From the NCBI RefSeq assembly GCF_905475395.1, contig NC_058337.1:130407960-130471959 (forward strand): DNA of 64,000 nt. The letters run 5' to 3'. The position numbers and the translations under genes were made by a program. Position 1 is the first letter of the stretch. Every line of letters starts with the position of its first letter. This document shows, piece after piece, positions 1 through 13,153 of this stretch. The DNA is from Chrysoperla carnea (taxonomy: Eukaryota; Arthropoda; Insecta; Neuroptera; Chrysopidae). The notes under the pieces were generated by a model. It was not told where the DNA came from and made no database searches. It saw only the letters and a list, made by a program, of their open reading frames with translations.

Positions 1-13
1 AATGTAAACGGTT

Positions 14-354
14 TTATGCCATGTGTGTTTGTACCATCTAGGCATATACATATCTGTAGTATGACGGAATACATCCGTTTAGTAATGCATCTAAGCAAGA
101 GGTATTATATACATGTGTTGTTAGACTACAGATACGATACGACAGATCTTCTGTTGTATGTATGCAGAGAGTGGGAGTTTTGTTGCATACTTACTAGTTA
201 TCTGTAACTAAAAAACTCCCACTCTCCAAGCGTCTTCCAACTAATGTTCAATACATGTATATAATACCTCTCGCTTAGATGCATTACTAAACGGATGTAT
301 TCTGTCATACTACAGATATGTATATGCCTAAATGGTACAAACACACATGGTATA
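14..354. mobile_element. Hairpin MITE-like inverted repeat
   Basis: The arms at about 14-121 and 250-354 are inverted copies of each other with only a few mismatches. Both contain the block ATACATCCGTTTAGTAATGC. An inner palindrome (168-182 against 210-224, built on GAGTGGGAGTTTT) nests inside the loop. No coding capacity is visible. A short element made almost wholly of inverted repeat is typical of a MITE or foldback element. The family and target duplication were not identified. Confidence 0.7.
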
Positions 355-3300
355 TGAGGGTGTGGCTTAGAAAATATGGCTGATTTTATCGCTGTAGGAT
401 TGTGTGTGATTGTAGTTTCAAAATCTTAATTCAGAGTAGACTTGAAACAGTAGAAATGAATTTATGTTTCACTTACAAAAATTACGAAAATAGTTTTAAA
501 AATCAGAAAATAGTTCTTTATAAAACAAAAAACAGAAAATAATCCGTATAAAAAAACTGTTAAGAGGAGGTACCTTAATTATTCCGCTTTCGATATTACG
601 AAAATCAAGGCAGATATCGAAAAATTTCATTCTTATTTTTCATCTACATTCTTGAAGTTTTAACAAAATTCACCATCAAAGTTGAAAATAAGATAAAAGT
701 AATTTCAACCCTAAATCTACCCTGCTCGTACATCCCTTATATGGATGGAGAAACTTTATTTTTTCTTTTCTATGTCAATGGTAATATGTTTTCTTTCTAT
801 TATAAAGTTTGTTTTCATTAATTCCAAGGGAATATTATCAAAAAATTTCATAACATGTCGTTTTTTGAGATTTCATAAAAGCTCATATAATATTATATCG
901 ATTTTTTATAAATTTTTTCTTAAAATTTGCATTGATACATACCTAAAATTTTAACCACATATTCTTTGAGAAAAAGTATACCTTTGCCTAAAAAAAGATA
1001 TAACTATATTCCTTTTGTACCTTGGTACATTATAAATGTAGCGCTTACTTTTTTTTATTTATTCGGATTTTCTGAAAATTTAAGGTATTAATTTTAGAAC
1101 TTAAATACTTTGTTGATTCTTTAAAGAATTTTAGTTTTTACTGTATGAAATAATTGTAGTATTAATTTAAAAAAGACATACTTCTGATTTAGTAGTCAAC
1201 CCAGTATATTGGTACATACGTATATACGTTTGGCTTAATTAGGATATTTGTTATGACATAACATAAAAAATTGTACGGTACTTACTTTAAATTATCCCTG
1301 TTTTCTTAAACTCCTGATAACTTCTACAACTCAATTTTTTCAAAGCTGTCTTATCTTAATAAAAAAAATCTTTAACTTTTGATAAATTTTATAAAAAAAA
1401 TTTTGTATTTTCTCAAAATTCATGGCAACCTGAATCGATTGAAAAAGTTTTAGTTTCCTTGGTAACCTACATGTCGGTTTTTGGTGTCTGTTGTTTTTTT
1501 TTTTTTTTTTAACGTGCGATAAGGAAAATAGTTCCAAAAATGTTTGTTTTTTAAAGAAATTTAATTGAATCTATTGATTTTATGCTGATTTTATTTACAA
1601 ATAAATGAGGAATACTGGGCTTAACAAATTTTTTAAAATAATTTTTGTGTTGAACCACTGATTTATATCATTTTTCAATTGGTCAGTGCACGACAAACAT
1701 ACCACATACCACCAATAATATATATTAATAATAAACATGGTATTAACCCATACATACATAAAAGAGAGGTCAAGAGGCCGTTTCTTTCATTTATAGTTTA
1801 TTATAGATTTTATATAAACAACACTAAATTACACTTAATATACTGGTGTAGCACTCACTATAAGAGAAGTGAAAGTGATTTTAATTCTTTAATAATATTT
1901 TATACAGTAAATTATAATATTTATAATATTATTTGATTAATAAAAAAATATATTTATATACAAATATATAAACTTCAGTCAAGTGTGTAAATGAATGATG
2001 TGTTATCCATCTTATTAAAGGATTCGGTAGCCATAACATATGCAACTCCTTCATACTATAGATATATTATATTTTCATTTCAATTCTTACAGTATTGTAA
2101 AAAAAGTTTTGGTTTATTGCACGGTACATACATATAAACCAAATATATGCTTTATTGTCAAGTAATGAGATATTTTTGGCCTTAAAATACCACGCAACTA
2201 CAAAAATGTATAATATATTGTGTGAAAGTGATGCTTATAAATGTGATAATATAGATATCCCTCTTCAATCATCAACACTCTAATTATAGTCGTCTCTGTT
2301 CATCAAATGATGGATATTCGATGAACTTAAAATTTTGTTTTTATAGCATCGACAGCCTTATATTTTTATGGTATTATTATAAACTACAAGATTGTTTAAA
2401 TATTTTAGATAGTTTTTTTATCACACTCTCTAGATTTTTTGATATAGAAATATCCAATTGAAAAGGATAATCTATATGATTCATCCTTTTTTCAGCCAAA
2501 TTTGAACGATAAAATAATAATAAAAAGCCCGATGATCTAGGAATCTTTGTGATTTTTGGAAACTTTGTTAAATAAAGTTTTATAATAAAGTTTTATTGAA
2601 ATCCCTAGTATTATTCAATCCTTGCATATCTCCATAAAAGAAGGGCAAACAGGCTCATACAGACATTTCGGTTCATCCCTGAACGATATCCCATAGTTTC
2701 ATTAACTTCCGATTTATTTCCATCAGGAACTACCTATCGATTGACCGATTATTTTTGCAAGTTGATCAAAGATTTACGACGACAGATCAAATAGTTTTTT
2801 TCAGAATCCAAGGAACCGTTTTGTAAAATCACATTTAAAGTATAAAGTTTTTTCGCGTTAACTTTTCTTAAGAATTTCTCAGAAGCCCAAAATTTATATG
2901 TGAAACAGTCTTTAGAACAGAATCAAATTTATAGTGAAAGGGATAAATTATGTTTTAAAATATTATAATTGTTATTTGATTTTTTTTCATTCTTTCAAAT
3001 TATTTGTTCAAATGTTTTAGTGTGTGTTATTGATAATATTCTTTCAAAAATAATAAAAATTGTTATTATTATTATTATTATTATTATTTATCAATTGCTT
3101 TATTTTTAATAATATTTAAATATTAGTTTTTAAGAACTGTAGCTTTTTATTTTAAAACCTACAACAAATGACCCCTTTTACGAGTCACGAAAACATTTTA
3201 TATATTTAAATTCGTTTTTAGTAAATGTTATACATTTTTTTTTTATGTTGTTCTTAAAAAAAAATTCAAAAACAATATAACGACTTTCAAATTCAAGTGT

Positions 3301-3688
3301 TTTAACTTTCAAATTCAGGGGTACCTATTTATTGATTTGTAATTCTTAGAGATTTTTTAATCGATTGTGCCAAAATCTTTAATCAGAGTCGATGCCAATG
3401 TAAAGACCAAAGAAAGATAAAAACTGGTATAATTTTACTTATGAATCTTTATCTTAAGACTGTTGGCATAACAGAAGTAAAAGCGCAAATACATTAAGGT
3501 TGTTCGAACATTCGCTCCAATTTTACGGTTTTTTATGTAAATGATTAATTGCTAAAAATATCTATCATCGCTTTTCGACTCTCGCATCATTTATATCCTG
3601 TATTGCAAATTTTATAAGATAAAAGTGCTGCGGTCGATTTAGCTGTCTCATCCAACTAGTTTACAATGAACTGAAAACTTAGTTCAAA
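355..3688. other. AT-rich intergenic stretch, no gene seen
   Basis: No open frame here has coding character on either strand. Positions 560-700 belong to a small dispersed repeat family also seen at about 5755-5930, 6835-6960 and, in opposite orientation, 32110-32300. A TTATTA microsatellite lies at 3062-3090. Confidence 0.5.
3062..3090. repeat. (ATT)n microsatellite
   Basis: About nine uninterrupted trinucleotide units are read directly from the sequence. Confidence 0.9.
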
Positions 3689-4260
3689 ACAAGTGAAAAC
3701 AAACAATTGACTGAATTAAATGTTGAAATACCATGTATAGACAGTGTTGATTACTCTGTCAAATTACATATACAAACATGTCACACACATCTAACTGATA
3801 TGCCCATATAATACTACAATTTGCGCATAATATACGCTCTCACGCGTAAACAATGATGTTAACGAAAAAATGTTTCAAACAAAAGTTATTTATTTTTTTA
3901 TAAGGAACATTTTTTCTAACACTAACGGTTTACCAAATGGTTCCAACAGACCCAAGACTCAATTGAGCTATGTCGCTTATTTACGAACTCGACCTCACTT
4001 TTTACGTCCTCAGCACGCTATAAAAATTTCAGCTTGATATCTTTTTTCGTTTTTGAGTAATCGTGATGACAAACGGACAGACGGAAGATGACAGACGACA
4101 GACAGACAGACAACCAGAAATGGACTAATTAGGTGTTTTTATGAACACCTATACCAAAATTTTGTTCATGGCATCAATATTTTCAAGCGTTACAAACTTG
4201 GGACTAAATTTAGTATACTTTGGTATATTTCATAAACATGGTATAAAAATTAAACAATTA
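3689..4260 (+). repeat. Dispersed repeat family R1, copy 1
   Basis: This copy begins with GTGAAAACAAACAATTGACT and continues through TGTTTCAAACAAAAGTTATT. It then runs through the block around CTCACTTTTTACGTCCT and a GACAGACA tract, and ends near GGTATAAAAA. The same order of blocks recurs at eight other places in the window in both orientations. No open frame is visible. The class is not determined; a non-autonomous transposable element is the simplest reading. Confidence 0.7.
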
Positions 4261-5100
4261 TTTTTTCATAAATTATTCATAAATATAAAAATTTCTTGAA
4301 TGAAAAGAAAAGCCTTCAAAATTGAATATAAATATGAATAAATTTTCTTCTATTAATTGACGTATAGTAAAATCGTGAAAGAATAATACTACAAGAATAC
4401 CACTTTTATCTAAAATAAATCAATCTTTTTTTTTTCTTCAAATGTGATAAACAGGATAATATTTTCCGTGTGAAAAACCTTGACTAACTTAACTTTATTT
4501 CATACAGATAAATAGATTTCCGTTAAAATTAAAATATTAGCATAAAAAAATGTTATACATTTAATAATATAGGTAATAATTATTAAATATTATTGTAGAC
4601 TATAACTGTGTTCTTGGTATAGGAACTCGATTTAAATATAATTATAATATCAAATTAATTAGCAAATAAATTATTCCATTGATTGCTATGTTAATCAATA
4701 TCGTTTTTTTTTCATTCATGGCGGAATTACAGGGTGCTTTGAAACTTATGCAAGATTATTCTAAAAATTTCTGTCAGAAATTCTAAACGTCAGTTGACAT
4801 TTGGCTCGTTGTGTTGACGCAAACAAGTCTCCACACTTTCGCGAAGTAGCATGATAATGTGGAGGTGATACTGTGATGTTTCGCCTGTCCTCGCCTTGCC
4901 TCTCCCGACTTCTCTAAAAATGCGTTTTTTTTGTACTCGAGTCAAAAGCAAAAAGAAGAATCCAGATGAGTACTCAGAGCATCATCTCCATATTCTCGTG
5001 ATTAATTGTGTTGGTTAGTAAGACCATAATATGGTAGTATGTGCTTATTCGGTAAACTTTGAGGAGTATACCTTGTGAAAGTTCGGATGAGAGGTAAGTG
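4261..5100. other. Intergenic, no gene seen
   Basis: AT-rich sequence up to about 4720, then a slightly more GC-rich piece (4720-5100) without a convincing open frame. The latter may belong to the LINE-like remnant next to it. Confidence 0.4.
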
Positions 5101-5144
5101 AAAAATCCAACTCCAGTTGCTAGAATACGGGAGGAAGCCAGGTA

Positions 5145-5480
5145 TTAACACAACAAATGATCTATTGTCCCTTCTACGTCATTGCATTTCCTACAATGGT
5201 TGCCGTTGCTGCGAGCCTCCTTATTTAGAGTTCTTTTTTCAACAGTGATTTCTTGTAAACTAATGTCTGGTAGTGACACGTTCTTTTTATAATTCAGTAG
5301 TTGCCAGGTCATGCTGGTGTGAATTCTTGACCATGACGTCCAAGGATGGCGTAAGCATCTCAATATTGTCATACCTTCCCATCTATTTTTTTTGAGGATA
5401 TTATCACGTCTTTTAACAGGGTCTTTTCCTGCTTTCAGCTTGTCTAATCTGCGCGCCCAACTGTTTTCACTTACATTTCC
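5145..5480 (-). mobile_element. LINE-like 3' coding remnant
   Basis: A minus-strand open frame runs from about 5480 to 5145 without a plausible start. Its end has a C-x2-C-x9-H-x3-C cluster (around HCRKCNDVEGTIDHLLC), followed directly by a stop. Such a Cys/His cluster is common at the C-terminus of non-LTR retrotransposon ORF2 proteins, usually with more residues after it. No reverse transcriptase block is visible nearby, so this is a short fragment at best. It could instead be an exon of an unrelated zinc-binding protein. Confidence 0.4.
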
Positions 5481-5744
5481 GTACTAAATTCAGTTTTTGA
5501 AATATCGAAACCTTAAAATAAAAAATTTAATAATTTAGAAGAAATCATACGCAAAATATAATTTTTAGACAAAAAGCAAGAAATTCGTTAATACAAAAAT
5601 GAATTCCTTTTCTATAGTTTTGGAGCTTTCCATATTCATTATAAGAAAACTATTGCAATTGCTAGCTACTAAGACATACTTTTGCTGAAATTGGTATCCA
5701 AGCCTTTCTGTCCAAATGTAGATTTTAACCGATAAAATTTATTT

Positions 5745-6985
5745 CTTCTATAAGTGATTTTCTCTAAATTTTTAGACATCAATATTTCAAAAACTATGGT
5801 ATATATCGAAAAAATTTACTCTTAATTTTCGTCGAATGTTCCCAAGCTCTAACTGAATTCACTCTCAAAATTTGAAACATGGGTCTCAAAAATGTTCATG
5901 CATTCATTTTTTTGAGAACGCTTTTAAGTCAAAGCTTGGATATCAAAGGGCATTGCATGAAACAGGTCGTATGCAAAATTGTGATTTTATAGAATCAAAT
6001 ATGTGTCGAATTCCATGCTTATACTCATAACAACCTGTATACTTCTAATATTTGCTCTATTTTTAATTTTGTATAATTAATTTCATAAAAATACCAACAT
6101 ATATTTATTTAATATGACAAAACTATTAAAGTTAGCTCTAAGCTTGCTAGGTAAGTGGTATTCAAGAACAATTTTTTTTTTTTAAACAACAACCTTGCAC
6201 AATGATAAATTGATTCTGATTGATAAATGATTTTTAGATATAGATCAAACAATATTTACGTTAAGATTTTAAAACAAAAAACACTTTATTTTTGTTTGAT
6301 TCAAATGTTATTATTTATATTGATCAATATCTAATTTATGTTTCATGGTCGAATTGATAATGTAATAATATATTCCTGTTGTTCTCAAGTCAAGTGAGCA
6401 TTATTCTATATTTATTGTTAATGGTTGTCATGAGCAGACACTATATGAAGATGAATTTTCCTTTGAATTTCCAAGGAAATGTAATTATTATTACTATTTA
6501 TTCAACCATATATCGGACATCTTTGTTTAATTATTAATTTTACAATTATAATTCTAAAAGTAATCGAAAGTATGCAAAAAAAAATTAAGGGGGCACTAAG
6601 AAAAAGTTTGTGAACTACAACGGCTTGGTTTTGAGACATCAGACAATTGAATTTTTTTCAAACAAATTTTGTGTCATCAATTTTTAAAGTGAAAATTCTT
6701 TGCAAAAACACTCTTATTCCAAGCATTCTTAAAAATTAGTTTAAGGACCTTACCAAAAAATTACGTTTTCTTAGGTTCATCTTTAAATCCAGTTTGGCAT
6801 TTCTGTTGAGCAAATAATTATTTATTTTATAAGTGATTTTCTCTAAATGTTTAGGCATCAATATTTCAAAAACATCGAAAAATTTTACTCCTAATTTTTG
6901 TCTAATTTTCCCAAGTTCTAACAGAATCCACACTCCAAATTTGAATCGTAAGTCTCAAATATTTTCATACACTCATTTTTTTGGA
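5745..6985. repeat. Pair of diverged direct repeats
   Basis: Positions 5745-5940 and 6830-6985 are recognisably the same sequence in the same orientation. Both pass through GATTTTCTCTAAAT, a TCAATATTTCAAAAAC block and an ATTTTTTTG[AG] end. They belong to the small family also seen at 560-700 and 32110-32300. The 0.9 kb between them shows no gene. Confidence 0.6.
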
Positions 6986-7876
6986 AAAATCCTAAACGGC
7001 ACAGAACGTCCTTGGGAACGTCCGTTAAATTGACTTCTTTTATGTAGTAGGTAATTGCTAAAATAATACCGAAGCAAGGAAAAGTCTGATAAGCAAGCTG
7101 ATGCTAGCGTTAATTCTTTGTTTTGTTCCAAACTTCGATTCAAAGTGACTTTACAGCTAATCTGAAGACTAACCACTCTTTTAGGAAACTTCACCAACGC
7201 TCGTAAAAGTTGCGGTGATTGATTTACACAGTGAAAAATCGAATAATTCTACTCTTCGTGTTCTTAAAGGCTGCTTTTCATTTCTCTTAGGGATTCACAT
7301 TGATAATATTTACAGAGATAAAACTGTTATTTAATAGACATTTCTATCTCTTGCCCATTTCGCTTCTCGAGTCTATTTGCCAATCAAGATCTGGAACAGA
7401 AATAAAAATTATTTAAAAAAACTGGTAAATCGATTTATTTAAAACATTCCTGTTGCCCATTTCATTATCGATATGAAACGTTTGAAATAAATAATCAATA
7501 ACTCAAGATATCAAATTTTTGTTATATTATTTGCGAAAAAATCATGATATATTGTTAAAAAATAGATTCAAATAATGAATGGAATATAAGTGACTTTATT
7601 GATGACATTCACTGTAAATAATTGCAGTTTGTTAGGACTTTGAATAATGTTATTAAATCAGATGACATTGTCATTTTTTTGTATTACTTATGCATTAAAA
7701 TACAAATTAAAAATGTAACAAATGTACAGTTATTTAATTATAAAGTTTCTACTAATTAATATGTACCATTGAGGAAAATTATACAAAAATCCTAGAAATT
7801 TATTATAAATATGTGCAGAGAGATTAAAACAGATTAATTGTGTTGTTGTACGTTAAATGAATTTTAATTGTATATA

Positions 7877-8057
7877 CATTAGAGTCTCGTTGATCCGAAC
7901 ATTCGATAAACCGAAACGTCTAAAAATCTATAAAATCTATACGATCCCAGTAATCAGCTTGCCACTTTAAAATCTATACGACCGCAGTAATCTGAACAAA
8001 CCCAGTGGACCGACATATCCTGTTTTTAATGAAGTCCGAACTGTCGAGAGTCTACTG
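7877..8057. mobile_element. pogo/Tigger-like MITE
   Basis: This 181-bp element has imperfect terminal inverted repeats starting CATTAGAGTCTCGTTGATCC on the left and CAGTAGACTCTCGACAGTTC on the right, the latter read on the other strand. It is flanked by TA on both sides. TA target duplications and a CAGT-type terminus are known features of pogo/Tigger elements. Nothing is encoded inside, so it must have been mobilised in trans. Confidence 0.7.
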
Positions 8058-8096
8058 TATGAACAAAGCAAGTGGTATATACCGATTAGAAGGTAT

Positions 8097-8331
8097 CTCG
8101 TTAACCATATAAAGTGTATGAAGTGAGAAGAGTTTTTATGGACGTTCTTATGTATAAAACAAAGTGGGAATGTGTTACTGTGTGTAATTGGTATTGTATG
8201 TGTACAATTTCAAGTGATGAGTCTGACCGGCTGGGTTCATGTATACACATATAAGTCCCTCTTTGTTTTATACATAAGAACGTCCATAAGAACTCTCCGT
8301 ACTTCATATAATATAAATGGCTAACGATATG
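8097..8331. mobile_element. Hairpin MITE-like inverted repeat
   Basis: Arms of about 70 bp are inverted copies. Both hold TTATGGACGTTCTTATGTAT and continue into a shared AAAACAAAG; the outer ends read TCGTTAACCAT and, reversed, TCGTTAGCCAT. The central 80 bp is unique and non-coding. The duplication of the insertion site is unclear because the flanks are TA-rich. Confidence 0.7.
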
Positions 8332-9579
8332 GTTTGCAAACAGTATACTTATCCCACTGGAAATTACAAATTATAAACGATGGTCTTACGAATTCCACTA
8401 ACTTTTTGTGCTTAGTAAATGATGGTTTTCTTTCAGAACCTTTCGTATGTTCTAAGCTGGCCACATCAATCTAAACAGTAGTCAAAATATCCATTTGTGG
8501 AAAAAATGTATTTTTTATATCTTTCATTTATTATGATTTAAGATAAGGTGACCAATAATACTCTAAAGATACGATTTCTTCTATCGATTTTTCAGCGAAT
8601 TGGTTTTGTTTTGTAAAATTCAAACCTACATCTGAAAAGTTCATAGAGATAAAAAAATTTTGTAGTTGTAAAATGAAGATTAAAATAATTTAGAAAAATC
8701 AAACAAATTTGAAGGATTTGTGACGGCGAAAAATTGATATGAAAATCCGTTGACCTTCGAAAATCGACCTTTCCGGTGGGAATTATATATCGAACAATAT
8801 ATGACCAGCATTTGGTTAAATTCTTTCGAGCTTTTAGAGATGAGGCAGCTGCACTTTATACCTTCGACGATGTCTTTGTTCAAAACTGTAATTTTATTTA
8901 AACTAGTTCAATTTTGACTGCAAGATTGTAAAATGACGTAAATTTTATCTTTCTTTTTATTTATACTATCTCGTTCATTTCTATGATTTTTGACGAATTT
9001 GTCATAAAAAATTACTCGCCATTGAAATAAGAAAGATAAATACCTACTGAAAGAATTTACCGAAAAAATTCATTTTCATTAAAATCAAAGTGAATGGGTT
9101 TTTAAACAATTTATTAAAATAGTTTCAATAAATGTTAATAAAAAAAAATTAATTTAAAATAAAAACATTCAATAAAAAAAAATTAATAAAACAGATTAAA
9201 TACATTTTTATAAGTTATAATTTAAATAGTTTAATTATACATAAACAAGTTTTTTTTACAACTGCATCAATAGATTTTTTCTATCCATATATTTATAAAA
9301 TAAATCTACATTTTTGAAATAGTTTAGATGAAAAATAAATAAAAAAAAACGCACAACCACACAGCGATGTTGTTAAATTATGCACTATAATAGGTCTAGA
9401 GTCAAATGTAGCAATTGACACTCAATTAAGAACGGTTGGAAAGGACTTCGCAATATTAGATAGGAAATTGGTTTTTTGTGAAACTTTTTCTAACCCTCCC
9501 TAAAATGTTCATTCTGATCCAAACCTCTCACAGCTACAAAAATTTTTAACGAGTAGTTTTCGAGCTACAGGCGATCAAA
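8332..9579. other. Intergenic, no gene seen
   Basis: Mostly A/T runs with no frame of coding character. A minus-strand frame at 8680-8883 has no recognisable motif and is taken as chance. Confidence 0.5.
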
Positions 9580-10240
9580 GCTACACTCTCTATCTCTATA
9601 TATTATAAATGCGAAAGTAAGGATGTTTCTTTGTTTGTTTGTTTGTTGCGCTTTCATGCTAAAACTAGCGAACGGTTTTTAATGAAACTGTACAGAAATG
9701 TAGCTCATACATCAGAATAACACATGAGCTATAATTTATAAAGATATATTTAAAAAAAATAAAAAAGTAACATTTAATCTGACATTTACTATTTTAAATT
9801 TTTACAGAAATCTGTAATTTATGATTCAAAATGATGATTATAGATAGAGCAGATCTATAATCATCATTTTGAACCATAAATTAAAGTATTCTGTAAAAAT
9901 TTAAAATAGTAAATTTCAAACCACCATGATTAGGAAAATAGCTTTTCAAACCACCGCCAAAATTTTCTTCAGATCGTTCTGATCAAAAGCTCTCACGGCC
10001 ACAAAATTTTTGAACGGGTAGTTTTCGAGCGACGGATTGTAACTGCTACGGAGATTTTGATCAGAACGATCCGAAGAACATTTTGGAGATGGGTTGAAAA
10101 AGTTTCACAGAAAGCCATTTTGCTTGTCATATACTAAAATTATAATATATTCGCCCGTAGCTCGAAAACTACGTTGATCCTAGACTGGTAAGCAAAATAA
10201 CATGCAATTGTGTGTTACAAGTTTTTACTCTATAAACACT
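9580..10240. repeat. Repeat cluster with internal palindrome
   Basis: The sequence around 9590-9690 (CTATATATTATAAATGCGAA, then GTTTGTTTGTTTG) is of a kind commonly dispersed in insect genomes. A clean palindrome covers 9784-9914, with arms of about 60 bp meeting at GATAGAGCAGATC. On either side, a block with TTTTCGAGC and CTCTCAC[AG]GC[CT]ACAAAA is present twice (about 9520-9575 and 9985-10035). The cluster looks like overlapping remnants of one mobile family. Confidence 0.5.
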
Positions 10241-11146
10241 ACACGTTCATCGCCAATCGCCAGGAAGTGTAATAAATATTCTTTAAGATACAATCGATAT
10301 ATCTTTTATCGATTTTTTTTTTACTTATTGAATAAATTAATTAATTACTTATTATAGAATGACCATAAGTAAATAATATACAATGCATGCTAATTTTTTT
10401 ACTTTATTTTCAAAAAAAATGGATAAACAAAGCAGCATTAGATATAACGGTCAGACATTGGAGCCGTACAAGCGTACTTTTGAATACTTAGCAAAAAATT
10501 ATAATCATTGAGCCAAATGTGAATAAGCGAGCTTTAAGAGAACGCAGTTTTTTTTTGCTTATCGAGGCATGTCACTAAACCATGTTTCTTGTTCGCTATC
10601 CTACCAGTTTTCAGATCTGTAGTAAAAGGAAAAAAACATTAAATATATTTTAAGATTATATTTTTCTAAAATATGTCAATTACTTACGAAAAGTTCTTGT
10701 CTGATACTAAATTTGGAAGCGTGGAAGAAGGAACGTGGAATTTTATTTATTGAAAGTTAAATAGAGTATAATCCTGGCGTCGAATTTTCCATATTACTCA
10801 TAAAAATGTCAGACTAGACTCGATACCATGACAAAATTTGAAAGTGAAATTAAAATTGATTAAATTGCATTCAAAGGTTGCCCATCTCATTTTAGGAAAA
10901 CTAAGTTGTATGTGTAATCTCTATGGCGATACCCACGTATGACGTCACTACTGGATATAGTCCTTTTTATATAATTTGGAATTTTAAACGTTCATATCTT
11001 GCATACTAGTAAAGATTTTTAAAAACCAACTTCACTTTTCTATTCGTAAAGTGAGAATTCTTCATCTGAAGTGATAAAAAAATTTAGTCCCATTCCTTAT
11101 TGTTAAATTTATTAGGAAGCTAATTATATTCATATTTTTGTTACAG
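10241..11146. other. Intron or upstream sequence of the 11-13 kb gene
   Basis: No coding signal is visible. This stretch lies directly before the first exon I can support for the Ser-rich gene and ends in its acceptor (TTACAG at 11141-11146). It is therefore probably intron sequence. Confidence 0.4.
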
Positions 11147-13153
11147 GAAGTTGATTATAGCAAACGTAAAAAATTAACTACACCTCGTTCTAGTCGAAGT
11201 CCAACACCGGAACGTTTAACAAATACGTTAACACGTTCATCTAAGCATCAACAATTGAATAAGCAACAATCGCCTCCACCAGCATCAAACTCATCAAACA
11301 ATTGGTTTAAATCGTTAGATCGAATTACACGAAAAAATAAAAAATCAAATTTGGTTGTGCAATCGGATATCTCAAAAGTAAGTAAAGTTTACCGAACTAG
11401 ACAAATAAAAATCGAGGCAACAATTTTCTGGGATTAGTTTCGTAACAATTTTTTTTAAAGAAATCGATAAATTCACATAACTGATTTACTCGAAAATCGA
11501 AAAACCTTTGGATAGAATCGAAAACAAAAGTAGTCGGGATAAAAACCATTATTTCCATAACTTTTCTAGTCATTCGAATACCATCTTAGTGCTCACATAG
11601 TTTCTGAGATTTCGACATAATGGCACCAGCAAACAGAAAGAAATTATGGCCGCAGTTATTCGCCATAATCGCCACGATATGCGTTCTTGAACATATTTTT
11701 TTAACTTATGGAAAAATATAAAATAAACTTCTATAATTTAAATTTTTTACTTTCATAGATTTCTGAAACAGAAGTATCAGATCCAGATTCAACATCACCA
11801 CAAAAACCACAAAAAAATTTACGATTTTTCGGTGACACCGATGCTGAATCCAATAACGATAGTATACGTCAAAAGGGCACTTCTTACAAACAGCGATCAT
11901 CGTTAAATCATAACAATACGTCAACGCTAACGCGCACATCACCACATCGAAATTTAACTGATATCGATGAACAAATCGTTGATAGGAAGGATAAAACAAA
12001 GTTATCTGGTAAACCACCAGTATCACCATACGAGCCACGTATATTACGTGGTCATTCACGTAATGGTCATACATCAGATACATTGGATGGAAGACGACGT
12101 GCTGGAAGTGATTCAACGCTAAAACGTTTAAAACGTAACGATAGTTTACTGGAATCGAGTGAAGGCGATAGCAGTCAGCAGTCCCAACGAAGTGTAGTTT
12201 ATTTACATGCAGCAACAGGTTAGTATTTCGGAAAACCATACAAAAACCTTCTAGTATGCAGAGGGGTCCTTTTAATTTATTACAGCTTATAGCTCGTATT
12301 GGATCTAGTTCTTCGGGTTGTTTTAACAGTCAATTTAGATTCTAAAAGATTGAAATATAATAAAACTTAATGAATACTCAACTTTCAAATAAGACTCCCT
12401 TTTTATGAAATCCTGTAGGTATAGAAAATATGTTCTAATCTATTTAATTTTACAGTTGGAGATATACCAGGACCTGGTGATTTTGCACGACGACGAGGAG
12501 CATCTCGCGAAGAACTAAGTTCAATAGCATCATCTCGCGTTGTAACACCCCAAGTAAAAACTCTATCACGTTCATTCTCCGTACTAGCACCATGGAAACC
12601 ACGACATTATCGTGAAAGCTACAATATCGATTATTCCCAACAACCAGTTCAACCCCGTTCAAAATCATCCACATCAACAGTAAAATCTAAAATCGATGCA
12701 AAAAATTCACGTAATGGTACTTCATCAACTTTAAATCGACGCAGTAAATCAAAAGATAATGTCTCAACATTAAGTCGAAAATCTCAGTCACGTGATAATG
12801 TATCTAAGTCAAAGGATGACATTTCATCAAATCGTAGTACATCAACGTTGAATCGTAAATCCAAAAGTACTGAATTTAATGAACGAAAATCACGATCCAA
12901 AGATAATTTAGCATCATCCACACTAAATCGTCGTGCAAAAGATGGATCAGATGGTTCTATGTATAAGAAAAACGAGAAAACTGCTTCTTCACGTGACAAT
13001 AAGAAAAGTATGTCCTTGGAATCTTTGGGAAGTAATAGACGAAATAGCAGCAGTGATAAGGAGAAAGAAAAACGTGATCGAGTATCACGATCTGTATCAA
13101 TGCCAAAAGAAAAATCAGCTGGATGGTTTAGCAAGAAATCTTCCAAAAAATAA
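11147..13153 (+). CDS. Basic Ser-rich protein, last three exons (partial gene)
   Basis: Three exons join in frame: 11147-11377 (phase 0 at both ends), 11759-12218, and 12456-13153 ending in TAA. All have GT-AG borders: TTACAG before the first, AAA|GTAAGT, CATAG|ATT, CAG|GTTAGT and TACAG|TTG. Together they give 462 residues. The piece is rich in Ser, Arg, Lys and Asn and has no membrane segment or signal peptide, which suggests a disordered cytoskeletal or signalling scaffold. Visible landmarks are WFKSLDRITRK in the first exon, VVYLHAATVGDIPGPG at the second junction and SFSVLAPWKPRHYRE in the third. The last 170 residues repeat a motif like STLNR[RK]SKS-x-x-S[KR]DN and end in GWFSKKSSKK. The 5' exons are not seen. 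I do not recognise the orthologue. Confidence 0.85.

Noticed and set aside
11706-13146. Minus-strand open frames of 75-177 aa
   Set aside because: They lie exactly opposite the exons of the Ser-rich gene and mirror its codon bias.
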